Shown here one piece after another: positions 10,766 to 22,714 of a stretch of DNA of 64,000 nt. A program made the translations under genes and the position numbers. The stretch is from Brachynemurus nebulosus. Its lineage: Eukaryota; Arthropoda; Insecta; Neuroptera; Myrmeleontidae. Position 1 is the stretch's first letter, and the number at the start of each line of letters is the position of its first letter. Where the stretch lies: NCBI GenBank assembly GCA_035578155.1, contig JAPWDM010000001.1, forward strand, positions 173,996,395 to 174,060,394, read 5' to 3'. The notes below the pieces were generated by a model, which was not told the DNA's origin, did no database searches, and worked only from the letters and a program-made list of their open reading frames with translations.

Positions 10766-11176
10766 TGGTTTGGCCCCTTTGGTTTTCTTTGATCGAAATT
10801 AATTGTGAACTGTATAATCTACAAAATGTGGACTTACCTCTGCTTTGATGTGGACACTCTTCGTGTTACACGAGGGAAAGGAATGGGCAAAAGGGAAAAC
10901 ACTAAACTGTTCACACCCAGCACGGCAAGCTAGCTGGTAAACGCACTTTGTACGCGTCGAAGAATCGATTTTTACACGGTAACTCGTAAATAGTTAAGGT
11001 TGATTACACAAAATGGTTAGCAACAATATATGTATCTATTAGGTTCAAAACACTTTGGTGACAATTTTTCTACTGACCGCCTATAACAGGCAGTTGATTA
11101 AGGCCCGTCAATTTTACTATGCAAGCATAGGCAATGCATTGGACAATTAAGGTATATATGTTGCATGGCTGCAACA
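10766..11176 (-). repeat. BEL/Pao 5' LTR
   Basis: The upstream LTR in element orientation, followed on the plus strand by the ctcta duplication at 11177-11181. It should hold the promoter and the start of the genomic RNA, but I could not place a TATA box or start site confidently. Confidence 0.95.
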
Positions 11177-11181
11177 CTCTA

Positions 11182-11762
11182 TGAACGTAAAACATCGTGG
11201 TAATAAGAAACACTGACGTAAGTTGTCGCAAAAAAGAGTAGTTTTAGAAAAAGAGAGAAATCGACTAGGAAGATGATGAGTATACAATAAATGACATATT
11301 ATTTTCACATTAACGTAACATGTGTTCCAAAAAAATTCCATTATTGTCTGTACTATACCAAATATCAAAAGAAAACTTCCATTAAGTAGAACAAGATACA
11401 TACCGTTAAGCCACAATTTTGATACTAGTTTTATATCTTCTTCGTCCTCACTTCAGTTTTCCACTTGAAACGTAATAAAACAAATCGGGTGGGTTTAACA
11501 CTAGAAGTCACATACCTCGATGTCAATCAACTTACAGCGGTTATAGATGGACATACGAAGCTAATCATAAAAATTTGGGAAACAAATCATATTTTCAAAC
11601 CGATTTCAAGATTAAGTGATATACTGGTTAGAGTTAGTATATTTTAGATTAATAGCTCAGTTAAAATATCTATAATTAATTTTTTTTGTAATTTTTCTGG
11701 ATGAATTATTTATTATCTACTTAACATAAAAAAATTTATGTCACATATATCAAAATGCATAT
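11182..11762. other. AT-rich DNA, nothing recognised
   Basis: Unique-looking sequence between the BEL/Pao element and the next transposon. The 89- and 60-codon frames here show no motif. Confidence 0.5.
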
Positions 11763-11764
11763 TA

Positions 11765-12723
11765 AGGTAAGTGCGGGAGAGATGCCGCGTCGGGAAAGGT
11801 GCCGCCGTAGCCATAGTTCGTCTGTTGATTGATAGATAGCGCAATTAATGGATTATATGTTTAAAATAAGTTATTTATTTAAGCTGTATATGACAATATT
11901 AATGATTTGTCCATCAGTTAATAATTATCCAACTTTTAATTATTGAAAAGTTTATTAACATAATATTTTATCAAGCATTTAATTCATTAGAACTTAATAA
12001 TGTATATTTCATTGTTTTAATGAAAATGAGGTTTGTTATTAATTTAGGTATATTTTAAAAGTACTGTATAAAATTTTAGGTTGGAATTCCACACTATGCT
12101 TGCTATAGCAACATGCGGCATTTATCCCAACAAAAAGGAGAAATGCCTTATTTAAAGTTGGTATAGATGCCGCATCAGATTACATGTTAAAAACAAAGAC
12201 TTATATACCTTAATTATGCAATTTTTTTTTTTTTTTGGACTGTAAATTATGCCAAGTAATTGTAAAAGATATATTAATGGATCAGGAAGAGCCCTCATAT
12301 TAGTGAAGATAACGAAAATAATGATGATTACCTGTGTATTGAATGTTTTGAAAAGTACTCGGAAACAAAAAAAAAAAGTTGACTGGTTAAGATGCATAAA
12401 GTGCCAAAAATGGTTACACATGGCATGCGTCATGTATGGAGATGTGTGTAATACCTATGCAAAATTTTTAATATGAACTATACGGCGTCTCACCTCCTTT
12501 GATGCGGCATCTCTCCCATAGGTATGGGAAAGACGCCGCTTTGCAGGCTCTACAAAAGTGTTAATTATGAATCTTTTATGACTCAAAATTTAAAATTATT
12601 TATAAATAATTTTAAAGAACAATGTTTACATTTATTGTGTACCAAATTTCAAATCAATTAAATGCATCCTTTAAGAATTATCAAGTGCTTTCAAAATGTG
12701 CGGCATCTCTCCCGCATTCACCC
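11765..12723. mobile_element. TA-flanked Tc1/pogo-type transposon remnant, copy 1
   Basis: The ends are inverted repeats of about 24 bp sharing the block TGCGGGAGAGATGCCGC. They are flanked by TA at 11763-11764 and 12724-12725. The related motif gcggcatctctccc also recurs inside (about 12503-12537). The 959-bp body keeps a decayed transposase C-terminus (12281-12476) and is otherwise non-coding. TA duplication plus a zinc-finger tail typical of insect pogo/Tigger transposases suggests that group. A truncated relative is at 44268-45092. Confidence 0.75.
12281..12476 (+). pseudogene. Transposase C-terminal zinc finger remnant, copy 1
   Basis: Read with one frame change, this encodes an acidic linker (SPHISEDNENNDD) followed by a PHD-like finger: C-x2-C, 15 residues, C-x2-C-x4-H-x2-C. 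Such fingers occur at the C-terminus of insect pogo/Tigger transposases. A run of 11 A residues at 12367-12377 is one base longer than in copy 2 and breaks the frame between the first and second cysteine pairs. No DDE domain remains. Confidence 0.55.
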
Positions 12724-12725
12724 TA

Positions 12726-14089
12726 TAAAGAAGTTGAATGTGATTTCAATTGTTTTAAATTTTAAATTCTTTTTGATTTATTCTTGTTTCTATAGATTTG
12801 TTGAATTTCAGTAGAAATTAATTGAGGGTAATGGTAATAATGCAAGTAAAGTTTAATTATTTTTATATAATTTTTAGCATTTTTAGTGAATAGAAATGTT
12901 AATTTAATCGTAGGAATGCTCTTAATATACTTATTTATTATTATTAAAGAAAAAATTCGTTAAAAATTATATTTCTCGATCGTGCACCTTTAGCATAATT
13001 ATGTAGGTACTGACTTGAACCTAATCAAATTTTAAATAATACAAAATATGACATTAAAAATTTTGTGGATAAATTAAGTAATTTGAAGAACATAAAATAT
13101 TACTTAGCAATCAATTAACCATTAGCTTTTTAAACACATTCTGGACTAGTGCAGATTTTATTACACTCTCAAATTCATAATTACATATTTCATTGTACTC
13201 TCACACCGATTTACCCTCGCTATAGAAATTTTCACTTCAGGAACGGCTGGACCGAACTTAATGAAATTTCTTTCAAGCCATACTGCCATGAATACACTTC
13301 GATTTTCATTCCAACGAAGTCTGAAGGTAGTGGGCAGGAAAATTTATCTACAAACGTACAAATGTAGATTTTCGAATTCATGACCAATTATTATATCGAA
13401 AATGTCAAGACAAGACTACATGTTAGTTTCTTTCCAAAAAAGAAATTTAACCTTTTTATAATTAACTAACTTGTACAAAACTTCGAAATAACGTTGTAAA
13501 TAGAAGATATTCTGTTTCAGAAACTAATTCGGTAATGGCAAAAACGAAAGCAATTAACGAATCCCATTCAATGTTGTCAAACATTTTATTCGTAAAACAT
13601 ACAAATATTTTGTCATATTAATACGAAAAAACTAATGACAAACTTTTCGGGTGTTCGTAATTTCAACTTTCGCCATAAAATGTGCTCGTTAAACGATAAA
13701 ACAAATATTAACTATTACAGATGTATAAACTGGAATGTAAGCGACACCTTCAAAATTTTTACATGATTTTAGACATAAAATTATGTTTTTGATAATATTA
13801 TCCGTATAATTTTTATTAACCTTTTAATTCAAATTGGTTGAAAGATGTTGACGGAATTGCAATAAAAAAATCGAAAAAAAAACATTAAATTATGAATTGA
13901 AGTATTGCAGAAAATACACCAAGTAAAAACAACGAATCCGTATCTTTGTTTCTGGATAAAACCTTATAAGCGGTGAGACTACCCGACCGAATTAAGAGTA
14001 AAAATGAGATTTTACTTGTTTATTCGTAAACTATAACAAACACAAAAAAACTTTAAATTGGCACAACATCTTGATCTGCCTGATTATTT
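12726..14089. other. Mostly unrecognised; one repeat-like fragment
   Basis: No gene seen. Around 13230-13330 the sequence (ggaacggctggaccgaactt, then aatgaaattt) resembles the 3' parts of repeat families common in arthropod genomes. Without a search it cannot be assigned. Confidence 0.4.
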
Positions 14090-14570
14090 CACTTTCTTGC
14101 CCAACCAGCTTTGAAATTTTTTCACTGTTAGACAACTAAACTATTCCAGATTAACACAGACCTACATTAATGGGATTATGAGGTACTGCGAGGTTCCAGG
14201 TTCCCAATAAACGAAACTATTCAACCAATTTTGAAAATTTCCTTACTGACCTTCCAAATTGACGTAGGCTACGCTATTTGAAATTATGAAGTCTCCTGAA
14301 CTTTAGGGACCCAAAAAGGATCTAAAGTGAACTACTCAATCGAGCTTGAAAATCTTTTCACTGTTACAAAATTTAACTGTTCCAAATTTACGTTGGCTAT
14401 GTTGTATAAAGTTCGCTAGGGTCCTGAGGACCCCGAAAATTCCAAAACTAACCATCGAACCGATTTTGAAAATCTTTTTACTGCTACGAGGCTAAACAAT
14501 TCCAGACTGACATAGGCTATATTATATTAAGTTGCACAGGATTCTGGAGAAATTTCTTCTCAAATACTAT
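14090..14570 (-). repeat. Four diverged units of the 120-bp satellite
   Basis: About four degenerate units of roughly 120 bp each carry the sequence accgattttgaaaat, then ctttttactg, a CTAAAC.ATTCCA block and a GAC.TAGGCTA block. Reverse-complemented, this matches the satellite at 59145-61010 (aaaattttcaaaatcggtc, tagtttagct). It is the same family in opposite orientation, much more diverged here. Confidence 0.65.
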
Positions 14571-14648
14571 TGAATTATAAGAGAAGTTAATGTGAGGTCA
14601 GAATTTCCCGTCAGGGTATTGGAGATTCAAAAAGAAATTTAAATGAAA

Positions 14649-14818
14649 CTTGGGTAATAATATTATAGTGATTGTGGATCACTGGGTAATAAGGTCATAA
14701 TGATTGTGAACCACTAAGTAGTAAGGTTACAGTGATTAGTATAGCCTACTGAGTAGTAAGGTCATAGTGGTTATGGACTACTGGGCAGTAAAGTCATATT
14801 GGTTAAGGATCACTGACG
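14649..14818. repeat. 32-bp minisatellite
   Basis: Units of the type ctgggtaataaggtcataat start near 14651, 14683, 14715, 14750, 14782 and 14814. The period is 32 bp with one 35-bp unit. About five degenerate copies. Confidence 0.7.
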
Positions 14819-14824
14819 TTTGAG

Positions 14825-14935
14825 CGAAATGGTCTTTTTCATTACGGGTTTTTGTGGTTATTATTCATAAAACTTATATATCAATTCCTTATCAGCTACT
14901 GACTCCAACCTCTGCCTTTCGGAATGGACAAAAAT
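14825..14935 (+). repeat. Dispersed ~110-bp repeat
   Basis: The stretch with cttatatatcaattccttat then cagctactgactccaacc recurs, diverged, at about 42510-42615 (ttacatatcagttccttatc, agttactgacttcaacc). The family is not recognised. Confidence 0.45.
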
Positions 14936-15608
14936 GAAATAAAAATATACTTCCGGCAACATATCTCTTTTAGAGTCGTTTAGCGAGCGAAACTAATCAC
15001 TATAAATAACATTTCGTACAGAATTTTGAAGTTTGGTCTAAAAGTAATTGAACCCATAATGCAGATATTTTTACTCAAAAAATATGTATAATAACAGTTG
15101 CAAAATATAAACTCTATAAGCGATGCTAAGATGGACATCTAGTAAATAAATAAATAAATCTTTGCCCAGATTTTAGATTAGAATGTATAAAGTTTGTAAT
15201 ATCAAAGACGTCACATTTTCTATAAATAAACAAAAAGTACCTACAAGACAATAACCTACTGATTAAAATATAAAATTTCAACTATCAAATTTCGATGTTA
15301 ACATACGAAATTGTCTGTATTGATTTAACAAAATTTTAATTAATTCAAATAAATCAACTCGATATAGTACTATTCACGTTATATACTAATAAAAACGTAA
15401 TAATGAAAACAAATAAATTATTTAGAATTTCTAAAAATATTTAATTTATTCATAAAATTTGTTTATTTACGATTATTTAATATAATAATTTTGCTATACT
15501 TTTGATATTATACTTAAATAATATGTATTTAAAATAAAATTAATAATAACGTTGCATTATAGATTTGTCATTTGTTTATTGTCAAAACGTATAATTATAA
15601 ATATAAAT
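14936..15608. other. AT-rich DNA, nothing recognised
   Basis: No open frame or repeat terminus could be supported up to the 8-bp target site of the next element. Confidence 0.5.
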
Positions 15609-15616
15609 AACGTGAT

Positions 15617-15995
15617 CACGGAGTATGGAGACACAGCAACTATCTCTATCATGAAATCTGCAGTGTGCATTTTTGTGTACCTAAGGCTACTAAGTAGTTA
15701 CTCTCTCAGTGACACTCACTGAGTGTAGACCAGTCAGAAAACAATGGATTTGATTGTTATGTTGGTTGTGTTGGCATTGTTACATCCCCACACATAGCGT
15801 TGTGGTATTACACATATGTATGCTAGCACGGTCACGAGATGGCCACCGCCATCTTCGGTTACGCACACATATACAGTTTAGCGTGCCAACACAAAGTAAA
15901 CACCGTGCACGTATATAACATATTTTCTATCTCTTACTGGTTACACTGGTTCCAGTAGTATAGAGATAGATATGTTGTCTCTGCCTTACTCTGTG
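15617..15995 (-). mobile_element. hAT-like short element, copy A
   Basis: Termini are CACGGAGTATGGAGACA on the left and CACAGAGTAAGGCAGAGACA on the right (reverse-complemented). The flanks aacgtgat (15609-15616) and aatgtgat (15996-16003) match at 7 of 8 bases, as for an ageing 8-bp duplication. Reverse-complemented, the body matches 38811-39135 along most of its length, so the two define one family. An 8-bp duplication fits hAT, and also P or Merlin. No transposase remains. An internal stretch (accgtgctagcatacatatg) is not matched in the other copy. Confidence 0.65.
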
Positions 15996-16003
15996 AATGT
16001 GAT

Positions 16004-16718
16004 GGATTTTTTTTTCTCAAAACGTTGCATTGACCGGTTTCGACTTACATCGTTTTCCCCCCAAAAAAGACATGATCGACCAAAAACAGAAAAACACTTT
16101 AACAAACTCCGAAATTCTTCTAATTTCTCATTTCCTTTGTTGTGTCCTATTTCATTGCCCCGTTGTGCCCCATTTTATCATGCGCCCCGGAGCAGTTGCT
16201 CCACTGGTTCCATTAAATTAATTAAGTATTACACTCGAGTTTTATTTGAGTTTACAACTCAAATTGGTTACCCAATTAACATTCATAATTATTACACAAA
16301 AGCTTTGTATTGTTTCAAATAAATTTGTAAAAATTTACGGTCCAACAACTTAACGAGAGGAACTGTCAGCTAGAAAAAACGCGATAGCGAAGTTGAAGTG
16401 TTTCTGAGTTGACAATTTTTCTAGTAAAACTGGTTTTAGACATCAAATTTAAGGACTGCGAAAAAAAAGAACGGGGTAAGTCAAAAATATGTAGTTCTAT
16501 TCATTTTTTTTTACTTTTTATTATTATTATTTTTTTTTTTTTTGAGCTTTATAAGCGACATGACAGTAGAAATATTGTATTGGCATCACTTTATAAATTA
16601 CTAAAACACAAAGCCATAAAATTGCAAAAATTCTAAGTACCAAAGTTTTGGCGATTAAAATCAAATGATTATAAGTATTTATGGTGCCCGGTACTGCCAC
16701 CATAAGATTTTAAATGAC
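16004..16718. other. AT-rich DNA, nothing recognised
   Basis: The 116-codon frame at 15972-16322 starts inside the preceding element and shows no motif. Homopolymer T runs occur near 16505-16545. Confidence 0.45.
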
Positions 16719-16980
16719 AAATGAGGGGCTTAGAACTATTATAGTGGTGTAAGTCAATTTTTTAAAGATTGGAGATACTGTGAAATTATTGTTATTTAAC
16801 CCGATCTTTATTCAGTGCCAAAACGACAAAGTCATTACCGATACAATAAAGCCGGTAGAGACCATTATTTTATTATAGTTTCATATACTTACTATGCTTC
16901 ACTCAAACTTTAACGATAAATAACTTAAAATAACATATTTTGACTTACACTAATATAGTTCTGATCCCCTCAAATTGCAT
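16719..16980. repeat. Inverted repeat, MITE-like
   Basis: The left arm at 16719-16757 (tgaggggcttagaactatta, then gtgtaagtcaa) is an inverted, diverged match of 16941-16980. The arms are about 38 bp around a 180-bp centre. No target duplication could be fixed. Confidence 0.5.
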
Positions 16981-17168
16981 GACTTGAAACAATGAAAATC
17001 AATAATATTATATACCGGTAATTGTGCAACTGATTAATTTAAAAAAAAATAATTACAGACCTGAAGAATACTCTTAGGCGAAAAGTTAATCTAATTATGG
17101 ACTGGAATATTGAATTCTTGCTGAATCTCTAAAATTACTTCGTTACTGATTCATAAAAATTTAATTAA

Positions 17169-18033
17169 GGGGAGGTTTACTTGAGAGTCCTTAAAAATTA
17201 TGTATTTTTCTGGAATTTTTTTCTCAAGAACGGAAGTAAATATCAATTTCAAATTTTGTACATATATTTATTAAGTATTAGACTATACAAAAAAAAAAAT
17301 TTCAAGGAAAAATATAAAAAAATGTCCATTTTATAGATAGTGCAGTGTGACAATCCGAAAATCCAATGCCTTGTTGGTTGACATCATAGCGCCGGTAATA
17401 AACCACTGAAATCCAAAAACAAAAAAGATTTATAAAATACATGAACAGTACCGGCACCTATACCTATAATATCAATAAATTGCTGAAAGAAAAAAAAATG
17501 GCGGATGTGTGAACTCTTGATTACGATTCTTGTCTAATTTTTCGCTCTTTAAAGTAAATTAAAAAAAAAAAAATATTGAAACTGTATCGAACTTAGGTAT
17601 AGGTGCCGTAGAATTGAATTATCTTTAAAATAAAAAAATAAAAAAAAGATCCATCGGATAGTTTTTGAGTTATCGTGGTCACCAGTTCCAAAAATGTGGT
17701 TCCAAAAATTTCAAAATTTCATATTTAATACTCATTACCGCGTGAATTACGTTTTTTGAGTTGTTTTTTTATAGAAAACTCGATTCGGTTAATGTGCAAT
17801 AATCTTTTATTTTTAAATTACTTTCAGCAAAATCACTTTGAGAACATATTCTACACATAATTTGCTATCAATTTCTGCAAAAAAAAATCGATTTTTTGAT
17901 CGAATATCAAGTAAACTTCCCTTTAAATTACTTTCAGTAAAATCAATTTGGGAACATATTCTACACATAACTGGCTATCAATTTCTGCAAAAAAAAATAT
18001 GGATTTGTTAAAGACGCTCAAGTAAACCTCCGC
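17169..18033. mobile_element. TTAA-flanked piggyBac-like MITE, copy 1
   Basis: Termini GGGGAGGTTTACTTGAGAGTC and, reverse-complemented, GCGGAGGTTTACTTGAGCGTC lie directly inside TTAA at 17165-17168 and 18034-18037. TTAA duplication is the piggyBac hallmark. A second copy lies at 48656-49441 with the same interior. This copy is longer because its right end is duplicated (17821-18030). There is no coding capacity. Confidence 0.75.
17821..18030. repeat. 110-bp tandem duplication of the MITE right end
   Basis: The block starting ctttcag(c/t)aaaatca begins at 17821 and again at 17931, exactly 110 bp apart. The first unit carries its own terminus-like tcaagtaaacttccctttaa at 17907-17926, so the element has two successive right ends. 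The copy at 48656-49441 has one. Confidence 0.75.
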
Positions 18034-18037
18034 TTAA

Positions 18038-18816
18038 CTTCAGAGAATAAGAGCTGAGACAACATTACCTCATGAGGACTAAATAAATTATCATTTGTAT
18101 ATGAGAGTGATATTCACAGCCGTAAAAATTATTAGCTATACCGAATACTAGATACTAATTCAAAGTGAAAATGAAAAACTGGTCAAGTTTTAGTTTTTGT
18201 GGCACATAGGTATAATTTCGACACAATGAAAATTTCTTCGTTTCTAAATGGAGAAGATATGTATGAGTCAATTTCAAGAATCTCAAACGTAACATATCTT
18301 TTCATTGAGTCTGAAAAAAATTTACACATATTCGTTAATTTCGAAAAGTAATTTCGCACATGCAAATTTTCCATCAATTAAATTCGCAACAATGTTATTA
18401 ACCCATAACACGTCCTTGAAATCGATTATGTCTGGAACTGTTCAAGTTTAAATTTAAACATTATTTCAATGTTGGCATAAAAAATATGTATAAAAGTCTA
18501 AAATTTATTAGATATTGTACCATTCTAACACCAAATGGTGTAAAAATAAAAAGTTATGCATATTAATAGGCAAAAATTTATCTGATGGACGAAATGCAAT
18601 GTGAAAATTGTATGATGTATTGATTTTCTGATTCATACGCTGTAATAATAATCCAATAATTTATTGCTGATATTAGTGCTTGATAAATTTTATTAAAATG
18701 TACAATTATAAACTCTTGTCGAAACATTATTTATAATATTTTAAAATTTATGGATTCAGCTAAAATTAAAAAAGCATAAAATAACTATTTTTTCTAGTAA
18801 AATTGATATGTTTATA
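18038..18816. other. AT-rich DNA, nothing recognised
   Basis: No gene or repeat boundary supported. A TTAACCC-type start at about 18399 has no partner that I could find. Confidence 0.45.
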
Positions 18817-18842
18817 CAGTCAAGCTCCAATTATTCGGAATA
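18817..18842 (+). repeat. Single pogo-like terminus
   Basis: After a TA (18815-18816) the sequence CAGTCAAGCTCCAATTATTC resembles pogo/Tigger termini and is similar in style to the element at 3606. No matching inverted end was found. The large hairpin that follows may lie inside a damaged element of this type. Confidence 0.3.
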
Positions 18843-18895
18843 ATGTGAGCGGTGTAACCGAAAACTGGCATTAAAAGGTTGAAAAACTTGGGTAA

Positions 18896-19330
18896 TAAAA
18901 AGGACCCCGCACAAATCTTATGGAAATTTGGTCCCGGTTAATTTTTTCGAAACTTTAGGAAATAATATAGTTCTTGACCTGTAGAACAAAAGTGTCCATA
19001 GGCGCAAAGCTCGATAATGGACAGGTTTTGAGATATATGTAGTTAAATATACGTATACTGTCAATGTAAAATCGATCATCTATCAAATGGTGTCGGCAAT
19101 CGATTCTACTTTTCTGCAAGTTTTTTGCCAATACCATTTGATATGGTGATCGATTTTACATTGACAGTATACGTATATTTAACTACATATATCTCAAAAT
19201 CTGTCCATTATTGAGCTTTGCGCCCACGGAGACTTTTGTTCTACAGGTCAAGAACTATTATTTCCCAAAGTTTTGAAGAAATTAACCGGGACCAAATTTC
19301 AATAAGATTTGTGCGCGGTCCTTTATCTAT
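18896..19330. repeat. 435-bp foldback with ~195-bp arms
   Basis: The left arm (about 18896-19092) and right arm (about 19131-19330) are inverted copies with scattered mismatches, separated by about 38 bases. Examples are gtcaatgtaaaatcgatcat on the left and its complement at about 19143-19162, and accccgcacaaatctta against taagatttgtgcgcggt at the outer ends. A transcript would fold into one long hairpin. A foldback element or a fused pair of inverted copies is the simplest reading. Confidence 0.8.
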
Positions 19331-21539
19331 TTGTAATGTTTGTCAAGACAAGTAATTAAATATCACGGTATACATAGAAGTCGAATTCAGCTTAACAAAG
19401 GCCGGTGAATCGACCTTTTACAGTACTTATGCCAATTCAGTAATTATAATATTTGTAACTAGGTACTTCTAATTGCTTATAGGGGCTAGCCACTTATTCC
19501 TAAAAAGATTCTTAGAAATTAAAAATGTGACTACAAGCCTTCTAGTGACCAGTTCAAAAATAAAATGAAAAATACAAATATTACTTTTTTTATTAAATAC
19601 CGGCGTCAAAATTAAAAATAAATTAACACCAATAATTTGACAATTATTTCTATAGAAATATTTCGTTTAACTCTACATAGTTTTTCTCTCCCGAAAGAAA
19701 TGTGTTAGGCTAATATTTCTCCATGTCAGTGATGTTTACTGAATATTACTGATATAAAGTTTATTCCTATAACTTACCTATTATTTTCATTAATCCTATT
19801 GTTCATAGTGACGGCGGTATTTGATAATAAATTAACAGTATCGGAATTTTTTTCCTTTTTAATTAAATATCATAAGCTACAGTGATTTTCATTAGAACTT
19901 TAAAAGTCTGTTCAGTCTTTAAGCCTGAGACTAACGAATACTAGAGTCCGCAGTAGAGTATATGGATGCTTGAAATCATAGATTGGTGGTAAAGTTTCAA
20001 AAATATTTTCTCAAAAATATGTTGAATAGAGTGGAATTCCAGAGTTTGAATCTAATATAATATACAGGGAAATATAATAGGTAAGCGATAAACGTTAGCA
20101 CCTTACGTAGTATTTTTAAACACAAAAATTTAAAAATAAAACATAAATATAAATTTAAATTTATTTGTAAGCCATATCAGCATATTTTATATTCAAAGTT
20201 TATGATTTTGTAAACGAAGTCTTTAATAATTCTTTTTAAGATATATTTTATAATTATTTCAAGTAATTAATTCCTTAAACAAAATAGCATACATACTCAT
20301 AAATCTTTTTAAAGTAATTTTCACTGGAATCATTTTATATAAATTATAAATAAATTTAACTAGAAATTAAAACCCTCTCCCTAACCCCACAATTTCCATC
20401 AAATACGTAAATGAGATTTCTTAATTACTAATGTATATATAACAAAAATATAACAAATTACTACATGTAATTATTTTATTTAAAAGCACTTTCAATAATA
20501 TTGTCTACATCAAATTTCTACCCAACGTTACCCTACAGCTGACTACCCTACGACGCATCAATCAAACCAAACTGACTCTACCTGAAATTTAATTTATGTT
20601 AAATGGTGTTTTTGTGTGCGTAATCGTTTGAAAAAGCTTCAAAAAAGCTTTCCCCAAATATTATGTTTACATATACGCAGTCAAAGTTTAAAAAAGCTTG
20701 TGGATAAAAATGTTGAAAAAAGCTTCAGTCAAGTGCAGCACTTTTTATACTTACCTGTGTGAATATTTACTACGACACCCGTAAAGTGTCGCACCCTTTT
20801 GTTGCTTCCTCCTTTACAATGTAAATTAATGTTTAAGTTGTAGTGAGTTGAGGTGATGTCCTCGTTGATTCGTGTCGAGAAGTTCAGGACTGTAAGTTAC
20901 CAACGATGTCAAGTAAATAAACACCGAGTGTTTAAAATATTATGCTTATGTTGTTAAAAAACACAAATGTTTAAACAGTTCCTATATGTTGAAATTTAAT
21001 GAGCAATTTTCCGGAAAACGGTAATTAACACTTTCTTTGTTGTCAGTTACGAAATTTTTGTGTTTGAACAAATCTAGAATTATTTTTTATAAGTATAAAG
21101 TAGGTAAATAAAAAAGAATTTTAAAAAAAAATGTTTGGTTAAAAAAATAAATCTTTTAAGGTGTCTCATAAAAAATCTTATGGAAGACACTCTTTCTGTA
21201 TTATTTTAAATCAAAAGAAAGTTTGTTTTCAAAATACAAACAGACCGAAAATTCCAGAAGAAAGAGAAACTATTCTTTTTTTACCACACTCATTTTATTG
21301 AATTAGATTTTTTTTTTAATTTTCTTTAAGGTAGTCAAAGAATTAAAGTAATTTTTAGTATTTACTCTACACAACACATTAATGGAATAAAAACTTTTGA
21401 ATGTAACTTTTTAACATGCGCAGCCTTTTTTAGAGCACAATATTTTCTTTGACTCAAGAAAAAAGATCAGCCAAAATTTTAATTTTCCTACAAATAAATC
21501 ATTTTGAGTACAGAAAAATTTATTTTACAATATTCAATT
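19331..21539. other. AT-rich DNA, nothing recognised
   Basis: No supportable gene. The word aagctt recurs several times between 20630 and 20735. I see no terminal repeats or long tandem array. Confidence 0.45.
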
Positions 21540-21805
21540 ATTGTTTTGATTTAATTTTGAAAATAACGAAAACTCGGGGTGTAAAAGTATATTACCCTAA
21601 AAAAGTTGGTACATGATTTTCGATAAATTAATTCAAACATTTTTTATGAACAAGCGACCGTCGTTTTTCTTAGTCCAAAATTGTCAGTTTTGCTTCAAAT
21701 ATTCGCCAATTACATAAAAATCAATATATTTTTTTTCAAGTATTGTTTGATTTAATTTCTGAAAATAACGAAAACACTAGGCATAAACGTATATTACACT
21801 AAAAA
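21540..21805. repeat. ~200-bp repeat, one and a half tandem copies
   Basis: A block with gaaaataacgaaaac, then gtatatta.c.ctaaaaaag occurs near 21545 and again near 21750. A diverged piece of the intervening part (aaaattgtcagtt, then actcaccaatcacac-type sequence) recurs at about 22980-23060. Family not recognised. Confidence 0.5.
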
Positions 21806-22635
21806 AGTACATGGTTCCTAGACGCCACTGAATTCTCGTTCAATTTTCAAAACAGAATCAATTCAACATAACATAATTTCAAAAATATTCACTTTGTGAG
21901 TTTTCTCTAAATCTTACCCTAATGATAACACTTTGAATACAAAAACCATTTAAGGATCCCAAGGGATTTGTATTTTGAAAACAAAAGATGAATATTTGCA
22001 AGTAGTTATTTGACATCTTTTTGAAAAGCTTCTAATTTTTTTAATATTGACATTTAGCAAATTTAAATAATTTCTCACTTGCCTCAATGTTAGAAACAAA
22101 AGTGTACAAAAAAATTGTTTGGATATTCGTGCGTTCTCATATTATAGAATTAGCATAAATGAGAGATTATCCTTGTAAATATTTAATATTATTTGTTAAA
22201 CATGCCGTAAGTACATAGACACTTATATAGATGTTAATAAAACATTTTGAAACAACCATTAAAACTAGCTGAATTTTTGTCTAAAAAATTTTTGTGGAAA
22301 AAATGTTTCTTGCCAAAATTTTCTCAAGTTTTTGCCATATTTTCTTACAACGTGTGAAAGAAGAGAAAAAATCATTTAAAAAAGATTTTTGAACAATAAT
22401 TCTATGTCACGTAGTTTCCGAGAAAAACTAATTTTTGTAAACGGAAAATCGCGATATTATGCAGGATGTTGGGACAGAGGTATTTTCTTGTTTCTCTTAA
22501 TACAAATTAATATAAATATTATTAAAAATCAATACGAAAAAAATTTTTAGTAACAGTTTTATTTACGTATTATAGTAACTTCGCGGAACAAAAAAAGTAC
22601 AGAGTATGCTCAACTCTGCGTAAGCAGAACAAATT
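21806..22635. other. AT-rich DNA, nothing recognised
   Basis: No supportable gene or element. Confidence 0.4.
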
Positions 22636-22639
22636 GTTC

Positions 22640-22714
22640 GAAAAATTGTATTGCTTGGTAGGCCGCATAAAAATTTGCAACGGGTCGCGAGTAGCCGATC
22701 CCTGAATTAAACTA
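22640..22714 (-). repeat. hAT-like terminus fragment
   Basis: Read on the minus strand the sequence begins CAGGGATCGGCTACTCGCGA, similar in form to hAT termini of the CAGnGnTCGGC type. It is a GC-rich island in AT-rich DNA. No opposite end or 8-bp duplication could be paired with it. Confidence 0.35.

Larger units (their letters stand above)
4338..11176 (-). mobile_element. Complete BEL/Pao LTR retrotransposon
   Basis: A 6839-bp element inserted in minus orientation. Both 411-bp LTRs have the same length and I saw no difference between them by eye. They start TG and end CA, and the element is bounded by the 5-bp duplication ctcta (4333-4337 and 11177-11181). Inside, in element order, are a primer-binding site, a 0.6-kb leader, one Gag-Pol frame of 1719 codons and a 0.24-kb 3' region. 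BEL/Pao identity follows from the Gag-zinc-knuckle-protease-RT-RNase H-integrase order in one frame with a YVDD reverse transcriptase, and from 5-bp duplications. Matching LTRs and an open frame suggest a recent insertion. Confidence 0.95.

Noticed and set aside
14649..14818. CRISPR-like regular repeat
   Set aside because: The 32-bp units are directly tandem and degenerate with no unique spacers, in eukaryotic DNA.
15972..16322. 116-codon plus frame
   Set aside because: Starts inside a short hAT-like element, low complexity, no motif, overlapping frames equally open.
22462..22714. Complete hAT element from CAGGATGTTGGGAC to the end at 22714
   Set aside because: The proposed left end matches poorly and the flanking 8-mers differ.
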